A stretch of DNA of 64,000 bases. It comes from Hymenobacter lucidus (lineage in GTDB: Bacteria > Bacteroidota > Bacteroidia > Cytophagales > Hymenobacteraceae). The stretch covers positions 1 to 64,000 of the forward strand of contig NZ_JAJADR010000008.1 of the NCBI RefSeq assembly GCF_020447265.1, read 5' to 3'. The translations under genes and the position numbers were made by a program. This document shows, in pieces, positions 42,156 to 49,429 of this stretch. The notes beneath the pieces were generated by a model. That model worked only from the letters and a program-made list of their open reading frames with translations. It did no database searches and was not told the origin of the DNA. How positions within the stretch are numbered: position 1 is the stretch's first letter; each line of letters begins with the position of its first letter.

Positions 42156-44156
42156 ATGACCTTAGCTTCCGCCTCCAAGATTTACTGCCCCAGCCTCACC
42201 GAATACAAGCGCCGCCTCTCGCGGGAAGTGAAAATCGGCGACCTGCCCATGGGCGGCCTCAACCCCATTCGGGTGCAGAGCATGACCACCGTGGACACGA
42301 TGGACACGCTGGGCTCGGTGGAGCAGACGCTGCGCATGGTGGAGGCCGGCTGCGAGTACGTGCGCATCACGGCCCCCAGCGTGAAAGAGGCCCAGAACCT
42401 GCTCGAAATCAAGAAGGAGCTGCGCAAGCGCGGCTGCTCGGTGCCGCTCATTGCCGACATTCACTTCACGCCCAACGCGGCCGAGCTGGCCGCCCGCATC
42501 GTGGAGAAAGTGCGCGTAAACCCCGGCAACTACGCCGATAAGAAGAAGTTCGACGTCATCGACTACACCGATGCCAGCTACGCGGCCGAGGTCGACCGGA
42601 TCCGGGAGCGGTTCCGGCCCCTGGTCCAGATCTGCAAGCAGTACGGCACGGCCATGCGCATCGGCACCAACCACGGCTCGTTGTCCGACCGGATTCTGAG
42701 CCGCTACGGCGATACCCCGCTGGGCATGGTGGAGTCGGCGCTGGAGTTTCTGCGCCTCTGCGAGGAAGAGAATTACTACGACGTGGTGCTCAGCATGAAG
42801 GCCAGCAACACCCAGGTAATGGTGCAGGCCTACCGCTTGCTGGTGCAGAAGCTCGACGAGGAAGGCCTGCAGCCCTACCCGCTGCATCTGGGCGTAACCG
42901 AAGCCGGCGAGGCCGAAGACGGCCGCATCAAGAGCGCCGTGGGCATCGGCACGCTGCTCGAAGACGGCCTCGGCGACACCGTGCGCGTGAGCCTCACCGA
43001 AGCCCCTGAAGCCGAAGCCCCAGTAGCCAAAGCCCTCATTGACCGCTACACCAACCGCGCCGCCGAAGCCAAGCCGATTGCACCGGTAACGGAAGTGCCC
43101 ATCGACCCCTTCCAGTACCACCGCCGCATCACGCGCGAGGTGCTGAACCTGGGCGGGCAGAACGTGCCCCGGGTGCTGGTGGATGTGTCGCGCCTGGCCG
43201 CGGTGGAATATGCTGATCTGCGCGCTGTGGGCCATTTGTACTCGGCTTTCCTCGACAAGTTTCAGATGAACGACCTGGGCGCCGACTATATCTACAGCGG
43301 CCAGCGCCCGGTGCCCTTTATGCTGCCCAACGGCCTGAAGGAAGTGGTAGACTACAGCGCCTGGCTCGATGCGGGTGCCCGCGCCGACCACTTCCCGGTG
43401 CTCACCCAGGCCGAGTACGCCGTGGCCGCCGCTCGCCACCCCGAGCTGAACTTCGTGTTCCACAACCTGGAGTCGCTGACTTCGGCTGCCCTCGACCAGC
43501 TCCGCCAGGATGCCACGGCCGTGGTCATTCTCTACACCGACAATGCCCATGCCATGCCCGAAATCCGCCGCGCGTTTTTCGAGCTCATGAACAACGGCAT
43601 CACCAATCCGGTCATCATCAATCGGCAATACCCGGCCCTCACGCCCGAGCAAACCCAGCTCTACGCTGCCACCGACGTGGGCGGCCTGCTCCTCGACGGC
43701 CTCGGCGACGGGGTGGTGCTGAGCACCGAGCTGCTGCCCGAGCGCCCGAAAGGGGAGTGGCTCACCACGCTCGACCAACTCAACCAGCTCAGCTTCGGCA
43801 TTCTGCAGGCGGCTCGCACCCGCATGTCCAAAACTGAGTACATCAGCTGCCCCAGCTGCGGCCGTACCCTGTTCGATCTGCAGGAAACCACCGCCATGAT
43901 CCGTAAGCGCACCGACCATTTGAAGGGTGTTAAAATCGGCATTATGGGCTGCATCGTGAACGGTCCCGGCGAAATGGCCGACGCCGACTACGGCTACGTG
44001 GGCGTGGGCAAAGGCAAAATTGCCCTCTACCGGGGCCAGGAAGTCATCAAGAAATCGGTGCCCGAAGAGCAGGCCGTGGATCAGCTCATCGAGCTCATGC
44101 GCGAGGATGGAAGATGGGTGGAAAAGGAAATGCTGGAAGAGCCGGTGGGGATGTAG
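42156..44156 (+). CDS. ispG: 4-hydroxy-3-methylbut-2-enyl-diphosphate synthase, long form
   Basis: [4Fe-4S] enzyme of the non-mevalonate isoprenoid pathway that converts MEcPP to HMBPP. At 666 residues it is the long form with an insert between the N-terminal TIM barrel and the C-terminal iron-sulfur domain, as in Bacteroidota, Chlamydia and plants. N-terminal barrel motifs: PIRVQSMTTVDT, IRVNPGNY-like VRVNPGNYADK, IGTNHGSLSDR. Insert about residues 300-550. Iron-sulfur Cys ligands are in YISCPSCGRT and GIMGCIVNGPGEM, with the Glu ligand nearby. It ends at a terminator (44180-44214). Confidence 0.95.
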   Translation: MTLASASKIYCPSLTEYKRRLSREVKIGDLPMGGLNPIRVQSMTTVDTMDTLGSVEQTLRMVEAGCEYVRITAPSVKEAQNLLEIKKELRKRGCSVPLIADIHFTPNAAELAARIVEKVRVNPGNYADKKKFDVIDYTDASYAAEVDRIRERFRPLVQICKQYGTAMRIGTNHGSLSDRILSRYGDTPLGMVESALEFLRLCEEENYYDVVLSMKASNTQVMVQAYRLLVQKLDEEGLQPYPLHLGVTEAGEAEDGRIKSAVGIGTLLEDGLGDTVRVSLTEAPEAEAPVAKALIDRYTNRAAEAKPIAPVTEVPIDPFQYHRRITREVLNLGGQNVPRVLVDVSRLAAVEYADLRAVGHLYSAFLDKFQMNDLGADYIYSGQRPVPFMLPNGLKEVVDYSAWLDAGARADHFPVLTQAEYAVAAARHPELNFVFHNLESLTSAALDQLRQDATAVVILYTDNAHAMPEIRRAFFELMNNGITNPVIINRQYPALTPEQTQLYAATDVGGLLLDGLGDGVVLSTELLPERPKGEWLTTLDQLNQLSFGILQAARTRMSKTEYISCPSCGRTLFDLQETTAMIRKRTDHLKGVKIGIMGCIVNGPGEMADADYGYVGVGKGKIALYRGQEVIKKSVPEEQAVDQLIELMREDGRWVEKEMLEEPVGM

Positions 44157-44179
44157 ACAATCGTATGTAAGAAGTATGT

Positions 44180-44214
44180 AACGGGATTGGGCTGGTGTTC
44201 AATCCCGTTTTTTT
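44180..44214 (+). terminator. Terminator after ispG
   Basis: AACGGGATT (44180-44188) pairs with AATCCCGTT (44201-44209), followed by a T run. Confidence 0.85.
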
Positions 44215-44287
44215 AACCGGTAATTTTCTATTGATACTCGACCTGTTTCTTATAGTGTTTTTGCACTGACCGATTAACTTTTTTACG

Positions 44288-44716
44288 ATGCGAATATTGA
44301 TTTTTACTCTACCTCTATTGTCAGCTTGTTCCGCATCAATTTCGCCGCCGAAATGGCTACACGGCCAATGGAAGGATGCAAAAGAAATAGGAGCTGTATA
44401 CAAGTTTGATGACAAGTTGATGTTTGTCAAAACTTCAGGTAATCCAGTATGGAAAAAATGGCATAAGAGCGGATTCGATTGTGAATACTGTTTGTTTCAC
44501 AAGGACGAAGAGCTGCATTCCAATAATAGGTACGTGCTGAAAACAAATCATTATCAAGGTCAAGAGTCTATTTACTATATAATTTACAAGCGGGTCGACG
44601 ACTCGAGAATAGTGGTGTATGACTCAACCCGAACTTCTTATCTAAATGTAGATATCGGCAAAAGAGTATTTCTTCCGTTTGCCCGTCATTGGCAAATGGA
44701 GTTGGTTAGAGATTAG
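44288..44716 (+). CDS. AT-rich small lipoprotein of unknown function
   Basis: A 142-residue protein with a short lipoprotein signal (LIFTLPLLSACSAS, lipid-anchored Cys at about residue 14). The mature part is beta-rich with many Tyr, Lys and Asp (HKSGFDCEYCLFHKDEE, YYIIYKRVDDSRIVVYD), possibly a lipocalin-like or META-like small barrel, but no family recognised. Its base composition is far more AT-rich than the flanking genes, pointing to transfer. No clear promoter. It stands between ispG and an epimerase remnant. Confidence 0.75.
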   Translation: MRILIFTLPLLSACSASISPPKWLHGQWKDAKEIGAVYKFDDKLMFVKTSGNPVWKKWHKSGFDCEYCLFHKDEELHSNNRYVLKTNHYQGQESIYYIIYKRVDDSRIVVYDSTRTSYLNVDIGKRVFLPFARHWQMELVRD

Positions 44717-44759
44717 ACGCCGCCTTAAAACATCCGCGCTGCTCACCCGTCTACCTCCC

Positions 44760-44909
44760 ATAAAGATCAAAGCAATTCTGACTGAGGCTACCGGCATGGT
44801 GGGCGACGGGGTGTTGCCCAGCATCAGCCGCAAGCCCTCGGGCGTGACCCACTCCAAGCTGCGCGAAATCATCCACGCCGACTGCTACGATTTGAGCCCG
44901 ATTCAGGAC
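44760..44909 (+). pseudogene. Remnant of an NAD-dependent epimerase/dehydratase gene
   Basis: The + frame reads IKIKAILTEATGMVGDGVL, then SRKPSGVTHSKLREIIHAD and CYDLSPIQD. This is the start of a Bacteroidota NAD(P)-binding protein (usual form MKIKAILTGATGMVGEGVL...), but the ATG start codon is now ATA, the second Gly of the dinucleotide-binding loop is Glu, about 13-17 residues between the loop and the next strand are missing, and likeness stops after 50 codons at a hairpin (44913-44933). Its GC content is normal for the genome, unlike the lipoprotein gene before it. A decayed gene fragment, not a functional product. Confidence 0.65.
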
Positions 44910-45030
44910 AGTAGACGGGCTACCCGCCCGTCTCGCTCTATAAATAGCAACGCATCACTGACTATGCACCGACCCATTAGGTGAAAGGCAAGTTGATGTT
45001 TGCATCGGTATAGTAATAATTGATATTGTA

Positions 45031-45062
45031 TTTGCAATATATTTTAAAAAGGCTTATACTTG
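45031..45062 (+). promoter_or_regulatory. Strong promoter without a following gene
   Basis: TTTG (45031-45034), 20 bases, TATACTTG (45055-45062; one mismatch to TAnnTTTG) within an AT-rich block. Predicted start about 45069; the next credible start codon is at 45633. Confidence 0.6.
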
Positions 45063-45068
45063 TTTTTC

Positions 45069-45400
45069 CGATCCAACGCTAAGCAGAGCAGGTACTTAAG
45101 AGCCTCTGATACCCTGCAACACACCTATTCAGTAGACACTCCGCCCTGGCCGGAGTGGTAGGTCTTGGCCGCCTTTGGGGCCAAGTGAAGATGCGCTGCG
45201 CCGACGGTATTCCCCTCCCTGCATAATACTGTGGAACACCCGTGCGGGCCACCTGGCTATTATGCCGGGGCTGTGTGACTGGTTGATGATAGTAGCCTAA
45301 ACCCTGATAGGCTATCCGTGTGCCTGCTTATTCCCGGTTCCGCCCACCACTGCCAGTTGCCGAAGCAGCGGTAACCCGGGGCGTGGGAGCCAGCAAAAAA
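45069..45400 (+). ncRNA. Candidate structured non-coding RNA
   Basis: Downstream of a good promoter and without a credible reading frame. Hairpins by eye: CACTCCG/CGGAGTG (near 45134-45154), CTTGGCC/GGCCAAG (near 45165-45187), GCATAATA/TATTATGC enclosing GTGG/CCAC and CCCG/CGGG (near 45220-45270), TAGCCT/AGGCTA (near 45293-45315), GTTGCCG/CGGTAAC with one G-U pair (near 45357-45378). The pattern could be a 6S-type or other regulatory RNA, but I cannot match it to a family. The 3' end is uncertain; no classical terminator seen. Confidence 0.35.
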
Positions 45401-45632
45401 AGATGTCCTCGCCTCCGGCGCGGCCGTTATCCGCGCGGCTAAAAATGCGTCGGTTTCCTGAGCGCTGCCCGACTCTCGCCGCTACTGCTGAAGCTGTAGG
45501 TTGAGGTCGAAAACGGGCCCTGTTACGCCCTGCCTCAATCCTGCCCCTTCATTTGTCTTGCCCGGCGGCCTTCTACGCCGCTGCGCCGGCGTGGCAGCGG
45601 CCAATTCGCTCATCCTCCTTGCCATTCCTGCC

Positions 45633-45806
45633 ATGACCAAGCACCGAGCCGACGAACCCGACAACAAAGCCGCCGAACGGCTGAACGAAATGAAACGAGC
45701 CCGCGGAATTCCGGCAGACGAGCCGGAAGAAGAACCTGAGCTGCCCTGCAAGAACACCGAAAAAACACCCCAAACCCCCACGCCAAATGAAGGGACCGAA
45801 AGATGA
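45633..45806 (+). CDS. Small charged protein, first gene of a cassette
   Basis: 57 residues, very rich in Glu, Lys, Arg and Pro (RADEPDNKAAERLNEMKRAR, then PADEPEEEPEL), probably disordered. The reading frame extends upstream but the sequence there is unlike a protein start; ATG 45633 is chosen. Its end overlaps the ATG of the propeller gene (45787) by 20 bases, which suggests translational coupling and supports a real gene. No family recognised. Confidence 0.55.
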   Translation: MTKHRADEPDNKAAERLNEMKRARGIPADEPEEEPELPCKNTEKTPQTPTPNEGTER

Positions 45807-48396
45807 ACTATTAGACCACGCCGAGCACCCGACGACGGCCGTGCGGGGTAGAACTGCGGTAAAGCCCCCCAGCGGCAAAGCATTTGAGCGGCTGCTGCTC
45901 TTTGCCGAAGAGCGCGGCCTGCCGGTGGCCGAAGCCGTGCTGGAAGGCAAAACCCCGCAGCAGCCCCGCAGCCGCTCCGCCAAAGCGGCTGAGGCTACTG
46001 CTGCGGCCAACACCGTGCCGGAGGTGGTGGTTGAGTACGCCAAAGCCCTGGCCGAGGCCGCCCAGATTCACCAGAATGGGCACGAACCCGCTCCACCACC
46101 TGCGCCGGCCGCCGAAGCTGCGGTAGTCGACGAGCCAGCGACTATCCGGCAGGTGAGCCCCGATGTGCTGCCTATGTCGCCGCCCACCGGCGTGGGGCCG
46201 CAGTGGCGCTTTCTGGGCCCCACGATGATGTCGAACGGGCAAACCTACGGTGAGAGTCGGGTTATCGTCTCGGGCCGCATTGCCGCCATTGCCATCGACC
46301 CGGCCAATGCCAGCCATGTACTGTGCGGAGCGGCCAGCGGCGGCATCTGGGAAAGCTTCAACCGGGGCGCTTCCTGGGCTCCGCGCACCGACTACGCCGC
46401 CACTATGACGGTAGGGGCGCTGGCCTTCAACCCCTCGGCCCCGGCTACGGTATACTGCGGCACGGGGGAGGGCAATTTCTACTCCTGGCTGGGTGTGGGC
46501 TTGCTGCGCTCTACCAACGGCGGTAGCACCTGGGACCTGCACGCTTCGGCACCTTTTGTGGGTCAGGGTTTCTACGACCTAGTCGTGGACCCCGCCAATG
46601 GCAACCACCTGCTGGCCGCTACCACTAACGCCGTGTACGAGTCGGCCGACGGGGGCGCCACCTGGACGCAGCGCCTGGCCGGCCGCTGCTGGGACCTGGC
46701 CATGCACCCGGCCGGGGGCGCCACGGCCGAAGTGCTGGCTGCCTGCCAGAACGGGCTTTTCCGCTCTACCAACGGCGGGCAGACCTGGGCCAGCGTGGCT
46801 TTGCCCGGCGCCCCCGCCGCCTTCGACCGGCTGGCCGTGGCCGTGGCCCGCACCAATCCGGCCGTGGCCTACGCCTTTGGGGCGGCCGGGGCCAATATGC
46901 ACCTGTTCCGCCGGGCTGCTACGGGCGCCTGGGCGCGCATCACCGGACCAGCCGGGCTGGCTACGGGCCAGGCCTGGTACGACTGGTTTCTGGCCGTGGC
47001 GCCCGACAATGACTCGGAAATCTACCTGGGCGCCATTGAGGCCTACCGGGGCAACCTCGCGGGCAGCACCTGGAGCTGGGTCACGATTTCCAACAAGACT
47101 GGCGACGATATTCACCCCGATCAGCACGTCATTGCCTTCGACCCCACCAATGCCAACGTGGTGTACGTGGGTAACGACGGCGGGCTGTTTGTGTCGCCCA
47201 ACCGGGGCACGAGCTGGACCTCGCTCAACAACGGCCTGGGCATCACCGAAATCGAGTATCTGGCCCAGGACTACGGCGCCTCGAGCTGGCTGGTGGCCGG
47301 CACCCAGGACAACGGCAGCATCCGCTACACCGGCAACTCCGCCTGGGACCATATTGCCGACGGCGACGGGGGTGACTGTGGGGTAAACCGCACGGACCCG
47401 AACGTGGTGTTCCATTCCTATTACAGTATGGGCATGGAGCGCTCCACTACGCGGGGCAATTTCGGCTCCTTCAGCTGGCTGGGCCCCAACGTGCCAACTG
47501 GCTACCGGGCCCTGTTTTATCCGCCGATGGAAGTCAACAACGACACCGTGGCGCAGGCTGGGCAGAGCGTGTACGTGAGCCGCAACCGAGGCACCAACTG
47601 GACGGAAGTGGCGTTGCCCGCCAGCCAGGTAGCCACGGCCATGTACATTCCCAACCCCGACACGGTATTCGTGGGCACCGATGCGGGCCGAATTTACCGG
47701 CTCAGCTGGTCGGGCACGGCCTGGTCGGCGGCCACGGCCCTGACTACGCCCCGCGCCAATGCCTACATCAGCGACCTGCACATCAATCCGGCCAACCTGA
47801 ACCGCATCTGGGCCACCAGCACCACGATGGGCGGCGACCGGGTATTCCGCTCCGACAACGGCGGCAGCACCTGGACCAACTGCACGGCCGGCCTGCCCAA
47901 TCTGCCCATTACGGCCGTTGAGGTGGACCCTAACAACCCGAATCGGGTCTGGGTTTCGGCCGACGTGGGCGTGTATCAGTCCTTGAACGCGGGAGCTTCT
48001 TGGACGGCTTTTTCCAACGGCCTGCCCAACGCCCTGGCCGTCGATTTGCTCTACCACCCGCACGCCCGGGTGCTGCGCGTGGGGCTGCGCAACCGTGGCG
48101 TCTGGGAAATTCCGGTTGATGGCTGGCTGACCAACCCCATCTGCGGTGCGCAGTTCAGTGGCGCGCTGGCCCCGAATCAGACCATGCGCTGGTTCACCTT
48201 CAACTGGCCCGCTACCTGGCACGTGCTCTGGACAGTGATGCCCACTACGCCCGTGCCCGGCGCGCCGCAGGTGAGCTGGAAAGTGCAGGTGGAGCGGGCC
48301 ACGGCCGAGTATGCCACCTACTGGATCAGCGTCACCAACCTCACGGCGGCTCCCGTCACGGTAGAGGGGCGCTACGCCATTCTGAGCTTCTATTAA
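45787..48396 (+). CDS. Large BNR/sortilin-type beta-propeller protein without signal peptide
   Basis: An 869-residue protein. Residues 1-130 are polar/Ala-rich with a helical segment (KAFERLLLFAEERGLPVAEA). From about 138 (QWRFLGPTMMSNG) to 780 it carries many BNR/Asp-box-type repeats (STNGGSTW, SADGGATW, SPNRGTSW, SDNGGSTW and others), forming one or two sortilin/YCF48-like propellers. The last 85 residues (GAQFSGALAPNQTMRWFTFN onward) are a Trp-rich module duplicated as the next gene. Asp boxes alone do not prove sialidase activity; the Arg triad of sialidases is not evident. There is no signal peptide and no T9SS domain, so it is cytoplasmic or exported by a non-classical route. Function unknown. 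Confidence 0.8.
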   Translation: MKGPKDELLDHAEHPTTAVRGRTAVKPPSGKAFERLLLFAEERGLPVAEAVLEGKTPQQPRSRSAKAAEATAAANTVPEVVVEYAKALAEAAQIHQNGHEPAPPPAPAAEAAVVDEPATIRQVSPDVLPMSPPTGVGPQWRFLGPTMMSNGQTYGESRVIVSGRIAAIAIDPANASHVLCGAASGGIWESFNRGASWAPRTDYAATMTVGALAFNPSAPATVYCGTGEGNFYSWLGVGLLRSTNGGSTWDLHASAPFVGQGFYDLVVDPANGNHLLAATTNAVYESADGGATWTQRLAGRCWDLAMHPAGGATAEVLAACQNGLFRSTNGGQTWASVALPGAPAAFDRLAVAVARTNPAVAYAFGAAGANMHLFRRAATGAWARITGPAGLATGQAWYDWFLAVAPDNDSEIYLGAIEAYRGNLAGSTWSWVTISNKTGDDIHPDQHVIAFDPTNANVVYVGNDGGLFVSPNRGTSWTSLNNGLGITEIEYLAQDYGASSWLVAGTQDNGSIRYTGNSAWDHIADGDGGDCGVNRTDPNVVFHSYYSMGMERSTTRGNFGSFSWLGPNVPTGYRALFYPPMEVNNDTVAQAGQSVYVSRNRGTNWTEVALPASQVATAMYIPNPDTVFVGTDAGRIYRLSWSGTAWSAATALTTPRANAYISDLHINPANLNRIWATSTTMGGDRVFRSDNGGSTWTNCTAGLPNLPITAVEVDPNNPNRVWVSADVGVYQSLNAGASWTAFSNGLPNALAVDLLYHPHARVLRVGLRNRGVWEIPVDGWLTNPICGAQFSGALAPNQTMRWFTFNWPATWHVLWTVMPTTPVPGAPQVSWKVQVERATAEYATYWISVTNLTAAPVTVEGRYAILSFY

Positions 48397-48417
48397 CCAC
48401 CCGTAAACTTTCCTCTT

Positions 48418-48672
48418 ATGCGCACCGGAACCCAATTTACCGGCTCTTTGACCGGCAATCAGACCAACCGCTGGTTTACCTTCAACTGGCCCGTGGGCTG
48501 GCACGTCACCTGGTACATGATGCCCACCACGCCCCAGTCGGGCGCCCCGCAGGTCGACTGGGACGTCTTCGTGGAGCGGGCCAGCGCCACGCACTGCACC
48601 TACTGGATTACGGTGAAAAACCTGACCGCCACCCCCGTGTCGTTCGAGGGCCGGTATGCTGTTCTCAACTAA
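48418..48672 (+). CDS. Stand-alone copy of the propeller's C-terminal Trp-rich module
   Basis: 84 residues, starting at the ATG 21 bases after the propeller gene stop. It aligns without gaps with the last 85 residues of that protein: NQTNRWFTFNWPVGWHVTWY against NQTMRWFTFNWPATWHVLWT, VERASATHCTYWITVKNLTA against VERATAEYATYWISVTNLTA, and the shared EGRYA near the end. Six or more aligned Trp/Phe residues suggest a small beta-sandwich, lectin-like or oligomerisation module. No signal peptide. Probably works with the propeller protein as a subunit or spare cap; this is inference. Confidence 0.75.
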   Translation: MRTGTQFTGSLTGNQTNRWFTFNWPVGWHVTWYMMPTTPQSGAPQVDWDVFVERASATHCTYWITVKNLTATPVSFEGRYAVLN

Positions 48673-48688
48673 ATAAGCTGCTCTAATC

Positions 48689-48970
48689 ATGCGTATTATC
48701 ATCGAACTGGATACCAAAGACCAGCCCGCCGCCCAGCTGCTGCCAGCTACGGACGCGGATCTGATGCTGGCCGTCCCCGGCCCAACCAGCACCGCCGGCG
48801 CCACCAACGCCGGTCCGGCCCCAGACCTGGCCACGCTGCAGCCGGGTGTAGCCAACGGCGCTACTGGCTACAACGACCCGAATGGCGCGGGCGGCTCCGG
48901 GCTGCCGCTGGCCGAGGCGGCGGCTGAGGTGATGTCGGCGGGCAGTGCCCCCAGCTTTTCAGTCAATTAA
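48689..48970 (+). CDS. Small Ala/Gly/Pro-rich protein
   Basis: 93 residues starting MRIIIELDTKDQPAAQLLP, then an Ala/Gly/Pro/Thr-rich disordered region (ATNAGPAPDLATLQPG, NDPNGAGGSGLPLAEAA). It shares the opening pattern MRIxIEL with the next small protein. Located 16 bases after the Trp-rich module gene, in the same operon. No family recognised. Confidence 0.6.
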   Translation: MRIIIELDTKDQPAAQLLPATDADLMLAVPGPTSTAGATNAGPAPDLATLQPGVANGATGYNDPNGAGGSGLPLAEAAAEVMSAGSAPSFSVN

Positions 48971-48983
48971 TTCTTTTTCAGCC

Positions 48984-49223
48984 ATGCGTATATTCATTGA
49001 ATTACTGCCCTTCGTCGGCGGCTTTGCGCTGAGCTTCCTGCTACGGCTATCCGTGGAGCGGAGCACCCGGCAAACTATTTGGCTGGGCCTGAGCCTCGTG
49101 CTGGGCCTGCTGATCAACTACCTCAGCGGGGAAGGGCTGGCGTGGGCGGCCCTGGATATTGCCCTGGTGGCGGCCAGCTCAGCCATCTTTGCCCTGATGC
49201 GCCGCCAGCTGCCGCACTACTGA
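48984..49223 (+). CDS. Small membrane protein
   Basis: 79 residues with about three hydrophobic helices: LLPFVGGFALSFLLRL, IWLGLSLVLGLLINYLS and WAALDIALVAASSAIFALM, ending in a basic tail MRRQLPHY. The ATG at 48984 follows the previous stop by 13 bases and is preferred to GTG at 48945. It may anchor or export the cassette's other products. No family recognised. A terminator follows at 49282-49310. Confidence 0.65.
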   Translation: MRIFIELLPFVGGFALSFLLRLSVERSTRQTIWLGLSLVLGLLINYLSGEGLAWAALDIALVAASSAIFALMRRQLPHY

Positions 49224-49281
49224 GGGCCCCACCGGCAGCGTCAGCCCCGTTCTGGGGAGACGCACTCGCTGCGTACTACAG

Positions 49282-49310
49282 AAAATCCTGGCCCTCGCGC
49301 CGGGATTTTT
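49282..49310 (+). terminator. Terminator closing the propeller cassette
   Basis: 11-base arms (49282-49292 and 49299-49309) with one G-T pair, 6-base loop and a T run. Confidence 0.75.
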
Positions 49311-49429
49311 TGTGTTGCATGGCCACCGAATGTAACCTTGCCAGAGGCTGCCCTGCTTGACTAGTGCGGTACCCATGCGTTACCTTTAGCTACGCGGGCT
49401 TGATTACGCGGCGTACTACAGATATTCCC

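Larger units (their letters stand above)
44910..45632. other. Gene-free region with hairpins
   Basis: No protein-coding gene recognised. It contains a strong promoter (45031-45062) reading into a stretch with several short hairpins (see the ncRNA entry) and a GC-rich segment 45390-45480 with a GCGCGG/CCGCGC hairpin but no T run. Confidence 0.5.

Noticed and set aside
45787..48396. Propeller protein as a sialidase
   Set aside because: Asp boxes are shared by many propellers; no Arg triad, catalytic Tyr/Glu pair or signal peptide could be identified.
46579..48855. 758-codon open frame antisense to the propeller gene
   Set aside because: Extends over three sense genes and has low-complexity Gly/Arg/Val composition typical of shadow frames.
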